Source of the DNA: Tachypleus tridentatus
Taxonomy: Eukaryota; Arthropoda; Merostomata; Xiphosura; Limulidae
NCBI RefSeq assembly: GCF_004210375.1
Contig: NC_134830.1
Location: forward strand, 9,114,001-9,178,000
DNA: 64,000 nt
Reading direction: 5' to 3'
Part shown: positions 41,544 through 53,522 of the stretch, in pieces
How positions within the stretch are numbered: position 1 is the stretch's first letter
How the letters are laid out: every line of letters begins with the position of its first letter
Program-made: the position numbers and the translations under genes
The notes under the pieces: generated by a model
Told to the model about the DNA's origin: nothing
The model's database searches: none
The model's input: the letters and a program-made list of their open reading frames with translations, nothing else

Positions 41544-41814
41544 GGGCCTGGCATGGCCTAGCGCGTAAGGCGTGCGACTCGTAATCCGAGGGTAGCGGGT
41601 TCGAGTCTGCGTAGCGCCAAACATGCTCGCCCTCCCAGCCGTGGAGGCGTTATAATGTGACAGTCAATCCCACCATTCGTTGGTAAAAGAGTAGCTCAAG
41701 AGTTGGCGGTGGGTGGTGATGACCAGCTGCCTTCCCTCTAGTCTTACACTGCTAAATTAGGGACGGCTAGCACAGATAGCCCTCGAGTAGCTTTGTGCGA
41801 AATTCCAAACTTCC
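41544..41814 (+). mobile_element. Thr-tRNA SINE inserted at the PAK stop codon
   Basis: Full-length element: GGCCTGGCATGGCC head, anticodon loop CTCGTAA (Thr CGT), B box GGGTTCGAGTC, full body. It is flanked by a perfect 12-bp target duplication AATAACATTTTA (41532-41543 and 41815-41826). The right-hand duplicate contains TTA at 41824-41826, which is the TAA stop of the minus-strand PAK gene. The SINE therefore now begins the 3' UTR, in antisense. Confidence 0.93.
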
Positions 41815-41823
41815 AATAACATT

Positions 41824-44800
41824 TTACTGCATCTCTGGTTGACATTCTAAAAGATCGTAAAGATTACACCCATCTGCCAGTTCAATGAAAGGATGCTGTG
41901 TGAAAAAAAATAATAAAAAACATCTGTTTAATAAAAGTAATTATTCTACATCATACACATTATGTTAAATTAGTCTCTGTAAACAGTACTGTGTAAAAAT
42001 GTTAGGACAAGGGAATACTCTGTCATTCTTTCCATTTTATGAGTCCAAGTTTGAAATATTTCATTCAAAATGTGTGTTGTATGTCAGGCAGAAGAAAGGT
42101 GAAAGATACTTATCTCACCACACAGCACCTACTATGAAGCAGGGGAGAGGCAGTGTGATAGTATGGGGGGGGGTGTTTATGATGAGATGACAGGAGATAT
42201 TTATGTTCTACTAAATATAGAGATTAATATACCTGAGGTTTCACCTTCCATTATTCTTTTCATGGAGCCTGAAATCTAATTTTTAACTTTATTCTAACAC
42301 TTTTGTATAGTACTGTAATATAAGTTTCATATTTTTAAAGAGTATGTCATTCCAAAGACATGCTGACAACTGAAGATTAAGTAATTCCACGTATTAAACT
42401 AAAACCCTCTAACAATATGATTTTATAAACACGGTCAAATCAAGTGTTCTCTAAATTATATTCTTCTAGAAGAATATATAACAATTGACATTTAACAATC
42501 CTCTGTAAGAAGATATCTTACAGTTTACAATTTGTACTGATTAAAATGTTATATATACTTTACCATAAAAACATAAGAAACAGAAAATTACAAAAAGATA
42601 AAAACAGAAAATTCATTACACATTACCAGTCCTACATGAGTCTATCTATAACTTCAAGAATTACCAGCTTTTTGTAATATAAAACACTATATAATAAAAC
42701 TTGATCAACTCACAGCAGGTATCAAAATCACATAAACAACAAAAACAAAAATTATAAGATACATGTAATTGTTTCTCAAACCATTAATGAAATGTTATTC
42801 TCCATTAATTATGAGAAAAATTAAACTTTTTCATCACCAGGTTCAAAATGTTTGTTTTCCATTACAAGTTACAACACTAATAATGATAACATCTACCTTT
42901 ATAATGTATATGTTTTTGTTTGTAGATTTATTTTTCTCAAACATCTAAGAAAATATTCAAAACCATGGTATGATGTTGTATATTTATCATACTATAATTT
43001 GTATAGATTTGTATCAATGGTTTTTCTTTATCAAGATTCACATAACCTTCTGACATGACTCTTATTACAATTTTTGTTAATACATGACACTGCAGGTATG
43101 TTATTTCTTTCTCTTTCTGAACTTGGAAGATTTCATCATGTGACATGATGGATTTATTGGTAACGTTCTGGTATAACTTCCTCCTCAAGAGTTACATGAT
43201 ACATTTCATTCCTAGCACCATCAACTGACAATTGGTTTTTGATACAGATGTGAAATCCCTCACAATATACTTATTTTATAAATATTAGATATTTGAGATT
43301 ATGAAACTACAAACTGTTATAATGGCTAATGCAAAAATTTGTGGAAACAACAAACAGACAAGTAACTCTTACTTGGGGAAAACAAAGTGTACTTTATTAA
43401 ATATATAATATAATGGTTATTAGAATTCTTATAGAATGGAACAGTTGTTTTCTATAACTAGTGTACAATGTACACCATGTTTATGTATGAATAAGGACAA
43501 GGGTAAATACAAACAATGTCACAATATTTTGTCATTAAATATAAATAGAGAACAAGCTCTTAGATAAACCATACAAAATATTGTAAAAATCAGGTGTGTT
43601 TTTTAATGAATAATAAACACATTAAAATTCAAAGTATCTGAATATAAGATCCAACAACATTTTGAGTTTTATAATCTCAAAAATTATATCACAGGAATAT
43701 TGTTATGAAGTACAACCACTTTTACCAGTTAGAGATCAACTGAAGTGAAGGTGAATGGATGGACTTAAATATAATAACAAGTTTTACAAAGTAAAAATAT
43801 TCACCTTAAAGTTGGTCAGTTTAACAGCAGTAAAACTTGATATTGTGTGGATTTATGGATATTACAAAATAAACAAATATGAAACTAAGAGTAATTTATA
43901 CCATACCTTTAAGAGTTCAGAGGCAGTGTATCTTTTAGTTACGTCCACTTCTAAACATTTATTCAAAAAATCTTGAAAAACTGGAGACAGGTTGTCTTTA
44001 TTTTCAATTTCTGGCTTCCCATTTGTTAGTATTAAGTTATATATATGAAAAGAAATTATGGTTATAAAAATATTTAAGTATACATAATGAAAAATTATAA
44101 CCAATACTGTTAGTTACATTAGCATTACAGAGATAGAATATACCTTACTTATAAAACACAAAAATACTATCTGCTTCATGGACTATTACAGAATCGTCAT
44201 TACTTGACAACCATGACATCACCATGTACAACTTTTTGGATAATTCCTCCCTAATAATATTTAAATAGCTCCAAAAGTATATCACCATGGGTGAATTACC
44301 TAAATTGTTACTGTTTCATTATAGTGGCTTAAGAAGATGATAGTAATACTATGGCCAAAAACATTAAAAGTTAACAAGTTACAAAACATTAATATGTACA
44401 TTCAATAATTACATGTTTGTTACTGTAAACATTCTTGTCATAATATTTATTGTTGTTATATTCATTTTATTCAATACAACTATATGTATGAATAATGTGC
44501 AAAGCCATCTTTTAGTCTTTATTACATCTATTCCGTGTAGTTGGTGAAAGACACTCTGTACAAAACAGTTGTGTTTTATAGTACAAAAGTGTAGCTTTTA
44601 AGAATTTGGGTATTGTGAAACAATGGTAACTTGGTAATTAACTTTATTAGAGAAGCATTTGTGTTGAACAAAAGCAAACCATTAATCCACCCAAGTCATT
44701 AAGACCTAGAAAATGTTCATGAAAAACTAATTTCATTCATTGAAAGACTCTCTTAAATGTACAAAAACAAACTTTAATATTGTCATTATACCAAAGTCTT

Positions 44801-47800
44801 TAATTTTCCATCTAAATTTAGTTCTTTTATAACTTCTAAAACCTAAACAAACAATGTAAAAAGAAGAAAAATGGGAGACATCCATATAAGGAGAAAATTT
44901 AAATTCAATCTACTCTTATTCCTTGGCTGTAAGCACTGGTTACTAACACTTACCATGTCAGAATTTTCATCATAATAAGGAGGTTGACCATCAATCATTT
45001 CAATGGCTGTAATGCCCAGTGACCAAATGTCAACCTCCAGTCCATACATTTTCCCTATTATTACTTCTGGAGCCATCCATTGACAAGTGCCAACCACTGA
45101 TATTCGTTTATTTCGTTCAGGGGACATTTTGGCACATAATCCAAAATCAGCTGTGTGATGGAGAAAACCAAAAATAATGTTTTCATGTGAGAGCAAATGA
45201 AAACAGAATTAAGTTGTACAGAGCTTCTAATCAGCCTTACAAAATCAACTTAAGGTGTATTAATAATTGTTACAGGTTTGTAGTCACTTCATCAGGCTGA
45301 ACTCAGCTACGAAATGTTCAACATTTCTAAAACTAGTTAACCTTATCCTGCCAGGTATAATATATCATTTTTTATGAGGGCACAATTATTTTTGTTTAGA
45401 TTTACAACAAAATAAAATTATTTTGTCATTTGTTTCAGATAAATTAATAAAAAATATTCAATTGGTTAACTATAATTTCAATTTATTCTGGTCCTATTGA
45501 TAATATTGATTGTAAAATAGAAATAATTAAACATCCAAATATACAAATGGAACTTGTCAACATACAAATCTGCTTAGTTCCAGAACAAATAGTTTGAAAT
45601 AAAATATTTATTTTAGAAATTAGTAGTGTTAAAAAATGTAAAATATAATTAAATAACAAAAATCATGAGTTAAACATGGAAAATTAACAAAATATTTAAA
45701 ACCAACTGGCTTAAAACTGGTTATAAAAACAAGTGTTGGTGTTGTTTTCACATTGTTCTCAGTTTCTCCATTGTGGCTTAGAATCAAAAGTGTGTGAGAA
45801 ACAGTATTTCAAATCTATCTTTTGTATCCTACAAATCAGAGCCAAACAAGCTTTTCATTCAATATTAGAACTCATCAGTTTGGTTAGATGGTGAGACACA
45901 AAAGTTTCTATGAAACACTATTTATACATGTGGTATAAAACATTAAATATTTCAATATAAATGGTGTAAATACTGAAATATTGTACAAGTTAAAAGTTAT
46001 TATAAAACAAGTTAACTGTAGATGTATTTCATTGTTTATATTCCTCTTAACTTGTCTATTGTGGTTCAAAATTACAGGTGTATAAAAGTTAAAACAAAAT
46101 GGTTTTCTTACATACCTGTAATTTTTCAATCACAACAGACAAATTAAGAAATATATAGAAAAGTAAACACATCTGTAGTTGATTTGTTTTATAATAATGA
46201 AAACTTTAAATATTAAATTTCAGACAGACAGGTTTTAAAAAACAATTTTGTATTTTTTGTTTGCTGTTTGTATATTACTGGCTTATAGTACTATGAGACA
46301 AATGTTACTTTCCATTAATATATACATATAATTTATAATAAGGTCTTCACATAAGACTGCTTTTTGATAAATAAACTATCAGATTAATATTTGTTTCCAA
46401 CTGACAAATAGTAACTTAAACTCTTGTTTTAATGAAACTAATGTGTTGTTTGAAAGTCAAGTAATCTATGATAAAAAGTGTTAGAAACAAGTTAAAGTAC
46501 TTAGAACTACACATGTTCACAAAGTCATTATATGTCTAAAAACTGACCTAGTTTTATACTGCAGTCCTTTCCAAGTAAAATGTTACCACTTTTAATGTCT
46601 CTGTGAATTATGTTATTAATATGTAGAAATTCTATACCTTTGAGAACCTACATGAAATATGAATTTGTTTTAAATATAAATACATTAAGATATCAGTATA
46701 ATTTTAGTGTGTTTGTTGTATTCAATACTGTATATATAATGATATTTTGATACAACAATACAAACATGAAGTACAACAAAAAAAATATTAAAGCTTGTTT
46801 ATATTAATAACTACCAGAAGTACCTGGCTTTGATCAGGTTAATTTATTACTTGTTTTATTATCTGCTGTCAAGAGTAAAGTGTGGGATTTACAGGTTGAG
46901 ACAAACAACTTTGGTAACTTTAAACCTAAATCATTTCTGAATTAAAGTATTTTATATATTTCATTTATACTTTCAGTACGTGGACTAACAACAGTATTAC
47001 ACTATACTTTTGTTACTAAGGAACATGACATAAAATGAGTGGTTGTAAAGCATTATTATCAAGACACATTATTTAACCTATATGTGTTTTTGTATAAATG
47101 AAAGTACACAACTGTGTTCAGATTATTAGGTTGATATATTATATTGTGACAGAGGCAGACTGGCCAATGTGCCATTGTACTTTGGCCTCCTCAAATAAAG
47201 TGCAAAGGTCATATATAACTCTGTGCTGGTGGGATGGTATAGGTCCTAACCAGTAATGAAACAGCACAGCCCCTAAACAGGGCCTAGTCCACCTCTGCTA
47301 CATGTCTATGTCATTGTGATTGTTTTGAATCTATTTTAGTGTAAAGGTATAGCCTATATATGTTTCTTATTAAGCAACATGGCATAACAGTCATTGTCCT
47401 TTCTCAGGAAATGAATGTTTATGAATGTATCCTATGTTTTGACAAGGAACTACAATAATTATTGAAAACATTTAAATAAATTACAATGATCAGATCTCTG
47501 CTATAATAAAAACCTATACTGACAATAATCAATATGACTTACTTCTTTACAAACCACTGATATTTTATTTTCACAGAGACAAGTTTTGTTGACAATGTCA
47601 GTCAAACAGCCACCTTCCATATATTCCATTATTACCTAAACATACATTTTATTATTTATTAAAATTATACATAATAATGAGACAAAATCATATATCAAAT
47701 AAAAATAGAAAAGTTTTACAAACAATTGTTCATGAGGTGGGAACTAAAGTAACAACAGTTCATAAACATTCTTTAATATTTAGATTTTTATTATCTAGAA

Positions 47801-50800
47801 AGATGTGTGGTTCATAGAAAATATTACAAATTCAATTTCAAGAGTGTTAATAAAGAGTGATTACTTTTCAACTTCTTTCGTAGTTTTATCTATTTACAAT
47901 TTTTATTTTTTACCACAAAATATTTTTATATTTTTTTAAATGTACATTGTTTTATATGTTAGTTACTAATGATGTTATCTTATATCCAACATTTATAAAC
48001 AAAACAATTCAGATTGTATTTTGTGTGAGAAACTTCTAAGTTAATATTTATTGTATTTCACACAAAGTTTACAGTTTTGCAAATAATGCTACATTTAATA
48101 CAATAATTTCTACAACCACATATAAACTACGTGAACCAAACATACATAGAAGATGGATAAATCAACGTAATAAATTACAGAGTGCTACTGATATATATTG
48201 TGTTCATGAGAGATAGTATACTACTAGGAACACTGTAAGGAAGTACAAGTTATTTCAAAATCATATATATGGAATCAGTTAAAAATTATTGTGTCTGAAA
48301 CAAATATGGCTCCAATCTACAGTCTCTTATAAGAGATCTTTCAAGTATTATTTATAATCAGAATTTAAAAAAAAAATCACACCTAGAAGAGTAATATGTA
48401 AAAAAATATTCTTAAATGTGAAGAATTGCTTGAAATAAACATATTTAACTAAATAAAGACAGAACCTTAACCTACTCTCTATAAGAGGTAATATTAAAAA
48501 TAAAAGAGAACTAATATGTAACACTAACAACACTTACCCAGAGCTCATCACCAACAAGATAACTGTCCACGTACTTCACTATATTAGGATGTTTCTTTTC
48601 TTGAAGTACTGATAATTCGCTAATTAGAAGTTCTTTTTTTACTTGTTGGTTTAAATTTATCTGTTTAACAGCAACTTTCACACCAGTCGCTTTATCAATG
48701 GCTGTATAAATTGTTCCTGAAGCACTGAAACGGTAGAACAAAATATCATAAGATCTGTAATGTGCTAGAACATGAACATATTACACCATGCTACTAATAA
48801 AATTATTCTACCTTTTAAAATAATAATAGATTATCAGATGTTTCTAATCTTATATTTTTATAAGGTTAAAAACTGTATGCTTAGTTTATCATACTGTAAT
48901 TACAAAATTATCGACAATTTAATGTTTGTTATTATATGAACGCGATTCTAATATACTGATAAAATATAAATGATTTAATGCATAACAATATTAATTGCAC
49001 TACAGATTATGTGGATAATTAAACCTTGTATGTGATCATGTGTACTTTAAACGTTGTCATGACAATAATGTCGTTCTATACTGTACAATTATTTAGTTTC
49101 AATTTTTCAACACTTTATGAAGTATGCAACTATTTTTGCTGTGACTAAAATAGTTATTTTTGAATACAAACTTTTGTTGATGTAAAATGAAACAGTTGCA
49201 TTTGTGTCAGGTGAATCAGACTGACCACTTGCAACTGTACGTTTTTAGTTTACATAATAGACCAGTAAAGGGTAAGATGTCTTAATATTGAACGTTTCTA
49301 TATTTTATAATTTAAATCATATTTTCGGTACATCAGGAATATCATTCTATAGATTGGTTAAAAAGCATTTATATTTTCCTTCTGTATCCCACATACTGTG
49401 ATAATATAATGAAAGTTATATTCGCTCCTCTACGTAAAAATTTTTCTCAACCCAAACGAGCCGTTTTTTGTTTTGTTTGTTTGTTTGTTTTGAATTTCGC
49501 ACAAAGCTACTCGAGGGCTATCTGTGCTAGCCGTCCCTAATTTAGCAGTGTGAGACTAGAGGGAAGGCAGCTAGTCATCACCACCCACCGCCAACTCTTG
49601 GGCTACTCTTTTACCAACGAATAGTGGGATTGACCGTCACATTATAACGCCCCCACGGCTGAAAGGGCGAGCATGTTTGGCGTGACCGGGATGCGAGCCG
49701 TTTTTACATAAATATAATGAAAGTTGTACTCTTCTATACTGAAAATGTATTACCAATAGGTACGTTCCTCCTTTCACACAAATAACTGGTTTTATTCAGT
49801 GCTGCCCCCTATATGCGTCTCTAAAGTACATTATAATGCGAATCTTTCCACCATTGAGAATTTCACACATCATCGTTATGCATGAGACTTCCTCTGTCAA
49901 ACTCTACCAGACTAACACTTGGAGTTTTGTCTAAAATTGGAAGCATCAGTTTATATGAGTATGAAATAGGTACAAATTTCTTTTGTACATTCGATAGGTG
50001 GATGGACCAGCGCTAGGGTCAAAAAGAAACATCCAAAGGATGCACCTGGAGACAAGAGAGTCAGATCCGAAGAACTGGTGTGATATACCGTATACTATTT
50101 ACCCATCTGAGAAAGGTATAATATCAAATCCCTCAGCAGTGAAACTGAACAGAACCAACGCAGGTGTACTAATATCTTTGGAATAAGATACTTCTAGAGA
50201 GAGCAGAAGGGAAGGAACTGTGACAATGCCAAGTACCTTCACCGTGACCCTCGACACGGATGGAATATAATCGAGGAAGGCAGACAAACATTTGTAACAA
50301 GTGTGTCAAGATTTATGTTCATTGGTTCCACTCTAATCCAAAATCCGACCACCGACAACTGATATTTATCTACATGTGGGTATAATGAGGGATCCCAATT
50401 CAAGGAATGAACCACAATTTGACGTCTTACTCCTCTTGTTTTTGTATGATTTAATGTGGAGGATTTCATGTCGTCTACACCAGCACAACACGACAACCAC
50501 AATCTACACTGAATGGATTTTATTATATCATTAAGGATGTTGCCCTTACAGTACTTACACAAGCAATATAGAACTGGAGAGTATTAACGGTCCACAGACT
50601 CCACTAAAACAGAAAGAGTATTAAACCTCATAGAGAGTCTGGAGACACGAAAACACTTGAAACAGTGCAATGGGTGACCACTAAACCCTATTTTAAAAAC
50701 AGACCATACCGATTTATTTAATACAAAGGATAGCAAGAATGGGTAGATATCTCTTTCTTCTTTATACATGTAGTCCATAAGTGGTATAGTCCAGTACGAG

Positions 50801-51598
50801 TATATTTATAAAGAAATTCTACCTTCAGAAAAACCTTCAAATGATCTTGTTAAATACCCCTTCAATACCGATAGCCCAAGAGTTGGCGGTGGGTGGTGAT
50901 GACTAGCTGCCTTCCCTCTAGTCTTACACTGCTAAATTAGGGACGGCTAGCACAGATAGCCCTCGAGTAACTTTCTGCGAAATTCCAAAAACCAAACTGG
51001 TATTTTTTTCTTCTACACAAGGAAAAAGTGAAATACTGTAAAAGTACGAAGTATTATGAAGAAAGTATAAAAACATTTTATTTCAGTGGCCACTATATGA
51101 CATTTAATTAACCCTTGTTTTAATATTTAGTTTCGATCATGACGCCTGCTTTTTAATAGTATTTGGAACATAAAGAATTTGTGACGTAAAATTTACAAAA
51201 TGATCAATTTAATGTCATACATTCACTCAGTTGAAAAGTTTTTAAAACAAATCAAGGTACAACAGCAGTTTTTTTCAAAGAAAATCAACATATGGTCTTA
51301 GAAAAACAAGCTGATTAAGAGATACAGCTAAAGTAAAACAATACCTTATAATTAATTAGTGCTATGTTTTTATCTGTTACATTTATTTCTTCTGAATCCT
51401 TTCGTAAAATCATAAGCGATTCTACTTTGGGATTCGACTTCTAAAATACTCATATACAGAACCTCAAGTTCTAATAAGAACACTTACCACACTCAATTTA
51501 TCATATTTTATCATAAATTTAAATACAATAAAAATCTGCTGAGATACTTACCCATGGCCGATTTCTGATACTTTTCTATATTTCATATTGGGATCTCC
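41824..51598 (-). CDS. Pak: PAK-family Ser/Thr kinase, kinase-domain exons
   Basis: Seven minus-strand exons: 51552-51598, 48538-48724, 47543-47635, 46548-46647, 44954-45150, 43907-44044 and 41824-41895 (stop). They total 834 bp, exactly 278 codons, with no stops. Order of motifs: IGHGASGTIY (glycine loop, across a splice), [10 protein letters not shown] (ATP lysine), [14 protein letters not shown] (catalytic loop), [37 protein letters not shown]. It matches group I PAKs along its length; these are kinases activated by Rac/Cdc42 that control the cytoskeleton. Departures: the activation-loop Thr is Ser (KRISVVGT), GTPYW is GTCQW, and the tail after HPFIELADG is unlike PAK1. All introns have canonical ends except the one before 44044, whose acceptor reads CAT. 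The CRIB and N-terminal exons were not found upstream. It is a diverged paralogue, or possibly a decaying one. Confidence 0.88.
41984..42315 (+). mobile_element. Internally deleted Tc1 element (MITE-like)
   Basis: Ends are CAGTACTGTGTAAAAATGTTAG and its near inverse (CTAACACTTTTGTATAGTACTG), the known CAGTACTGTG-type Tc1 terminus. Only about 330 bp remain. The inside keeps a transposase scrap with [17 protein letters not shown] and GSVIVWG. The first catalytic Asp position is Tyr (YESKFEIF). Non-autonomous. It lies in the intron between the last two PAK exons. Confidence 0.8.
42457..42478. repeat. Perfect 22-bp palindrome
   Basis: TATATTCTTCT followed by its exact reverse complement. It contains TTCTAGAA, an inverted heat-shock-element core. 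Intronic; significance unknown. Confidence 0.6.
47150..47297. mobile_element. Possible hAT-like MITE
   Basis: About 148 bp with imperfect terminal inverted repeats: CAGAGGCAGACTGGCC on the left and, inverted from the right, CAGAGGTGGACTAGGCC. CAGAGGTGG is a usual hAT terminus. The 8-bp target duplication is not evident, so it is old or misassigned. Lies in a PAK intron. Confidence 0.4.
49421..49457 (+). mobile_element. Penelope-type end fragment, interrupted by SINE
   Basis: TTCGCTCCTCTACGTAAAAA and TTTCTCAACCCAAACGAGCC match the sequence after the hammerhead-like motif at 39435. The fragment resumes after the SINE at 49695. Confidence 0.6.
49469..49694 (-). mobile_element. Thr-tRNA SINE, head-truncated, nested in Penelope fragment
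   Basis: Tail, body and part of the tRNA head are present on the minus strand. The head breaks off near the B box. The 11-bp target duplication GAGCCGTTTTT flanks it (49458-49468 and 49695-49705). Confidence 0.88.
49998..50790 (-). other. Unrecognised block with several open stretches
   Basis: Higher in GC than its AT-rich intron surroundings. It has minus-strand open stretches of 62 to 107 codons in different frames (50099-50287, 50239-50562, 50584-50778). The longest is rich in Cys, Trp and Tyr ([32 protein letters not shown]). It reads like the remains of a protein gene or of an inserted element, within the PAK intron. I do not recognise the family. Confidence 0.3.
50874..50996 (+). mobile_element. 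5'-truncated Thr-tRNA SINE
   Basis: Only the second half of the body (AGTTGGCGGTGGGTGGTGAT to CGAAATTCC) is present. It begins right after the unrecognised block. Confidence 0.85.
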
Positions 51599-51825
51599 CT
51601 AAGAAACAATACTACTTAACTTTATCATGATTTCTTTGTCTGTCAGTTTTTCATCCAATCCAACAAGTGAGCAGTTTTCAGTTCCTATTTTTTAATAAAT
51701 TATCTATACTGGTAGAGACACTTAGTTATTAATTTTGTAACAATGAAATAATAATTCAAAGCCAATGATGTATTCACAGAGCAACTGTGAACCCAATGTT
51801 CTGACACCAGTGAAATAATCAATGT

Positions 51826-52099
51826 TTTTGTTTTGGAATTTCGCACAATACTACTCGAGGGCTATCTGTGCTAGCCGTCCTTAATTTAGCAGTGTAAGAC
51901 TAGAGGGAAAGCAGCTAGTCATCACCACCCACCGCCAACTCTTGGGCTACTCTTTTACCAACGAAAAGTGGGATTGACCGTCACATTATAACGCCCCCAC
52001 GGCTGGGAGGGCAAGCATGTTTTGGCGCGACTCGGGCGCGAACCCGCGACCCTCAGATTACGAAGCGCACGCCTTAACGCGCTAGGCCATGCCAGGCCC
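51826..52099 (-). mobile_element. Full-length Thr-tRNA SINE
   Basis: Complete tail, body and head on the minus strand. The head ends CTAGGCCATGCCAGGCCC and the anticodon region is AGATTACGAAGCGC. Sits about 230 bp upstream of the first PAK kinase exon. Confidence 0.9.
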
Positions 52100-52450
52100 A
52101 CCTTAGGTAACTAAAGCGAATGAAACTTTCTTGACTAATATCATAATTGTATGCTCGAAATGATATACCTATATAAAGTTAACAATATCTATAATGTAAA
52201 TAAAATTAATTAATAATGACCAGCCTTATTGTTGAGCTGCAATAATTATTACTGTAATTATTTTAGTGCTATCTGTGTTATGGAGGTTAAACCCTGAACT
52301 CCAGTTTTATACGGCCTTAAACTTACCGTTGATCACTTAGGAGGACATTTTTTAATAGTTTGCATGCCTATTTTTTTTCCCCAGATTCACGCTCAGTTTA
52401 TTCAGAGTAGCGCAAGTAATCCAACGATTAAATGTCATACGTAACATGTG

Positions 52451-52722
52451 CCCGGCATGGCCAGGTGAGTTAAGGCGTTCGATTCGTAATCTGAGGATCG
52501 CGGGTTCGAATCCCCGTCGTACCAAACATGCTCGCCCCCTTAGCCATGGGGGCGTTATAATGTTTTGCACAATCCCACTATTCATTGGTAAAAGAGTAGC
52601 CCAAGAACTGGTGGTGAGTAGTGATGACAGCTGCCTTCCCTCTCGGCTTACAGTGCTAAATTAGGGACGGTTAGCTCAAATAGCCCTCGTGTAGTTTTGC
52701 GCGAAATTCAAAAACAAACAAA
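52451..52722 (+). mobile_element. Full-length Thr-tRNA SINE with intact cloverleaf head
   Basis: The head has CTCGTAATC-type anticodon loop features (TTCGTAATCTGAG) and a perfect B box GGTTCGAATCCCC. The body is moderately diverged (GGTGGTGAGTAGTGATGAC), with a CAAACAAAC tail. Confidence 0.9.
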
Positions 52723-53151
52723 CATATGCAATATGTATAATCGTTCTTCTTACATTTGTTTATAATTTTGTCGCAGAACGAGAAAAGATAGCAAGGACAT
52801 TTATTACAAGGTGCAAACCGTACTGAGATATTTTTGAGTAAAATTATAAGTATTGAACTGTGATGTATACATCATCGCTTTTTTATTTTCCATAAGTGTA
52901 ACATTCGTCAAAATATTAATTCATATGCTTGAAGTATTAAATATGCTACCAAACCAAAAGGCTTATTTATAACTGGCTTTAGTAATTTACAAAAAAATGG
53001 GATAGGTGTGGCCGATATTAATATGCCGGAACTGTGGATCCGAAGATTTATGAATATTGCCTTATTGACACAAAATGCACTCTTTCACCTTGGAGCGATA
53101 GTTGTGATATAAGATAAATCGATTTCCATTATTCGTTCACACAAAAGTAAT
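52723..53151. other. AT-rich intergenic, nothing recognised
   Basis: Between two SINEs. No coding or PAK exon signal seen. Confidence 0.5.
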
Positions 53152-53430
53152 TTTTGTTGTTGTTTATTTGTTTAATTTCTTTTAAAGCAATTCGAGGGTT
53201 ATCTGTGCTAGTCGTCTTAAGTTCAGGATTGATAGACTAGAGAAAGTAAATAGTTGAAGTCACCCACCACCAACTTTTAGGTTACTTTTATCAACGAAAA
53301 AGTGCAATTAATCATCACTTTATAACGTCTTTAACGATGAAATGGCAATCATGTTTGGCATTGCGATTTTAGCCTACGACCCACAGATTGCGAATCGAGC
53401 GCTCTATCCATGAGGCCATGCCAGACTTAT
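53152..53430 (-). mobile_element. Old Thr-tRNA SINE with target duplication
   Basis: Strongly diverged body, recognisable by GGTTATCTGTGCTAG and GAGGCCATGCCAGAC. The 9-bp duplication AAAAGTAAT (53143-53151 and 53431-53439) is still perfect. Confidence 0.8.
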
Positions 53431-53522
53431 AAAAGTAATCCAATTGTTGGCGGTGGGTACCCTTAATTACTTGAATTATCTCTGATCATTACTCAAAAAT
53501 TAAGATCAGTTATGAGCAAATA

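Noticed and set aside
52320-52385. Possible small PAK exon upstream of the kinase exons (donor CAACG|GTAAGT on the minus strand)
   Set aside because: The bounded segment is only about 42 bp and its translation does not resemble any PAK region.
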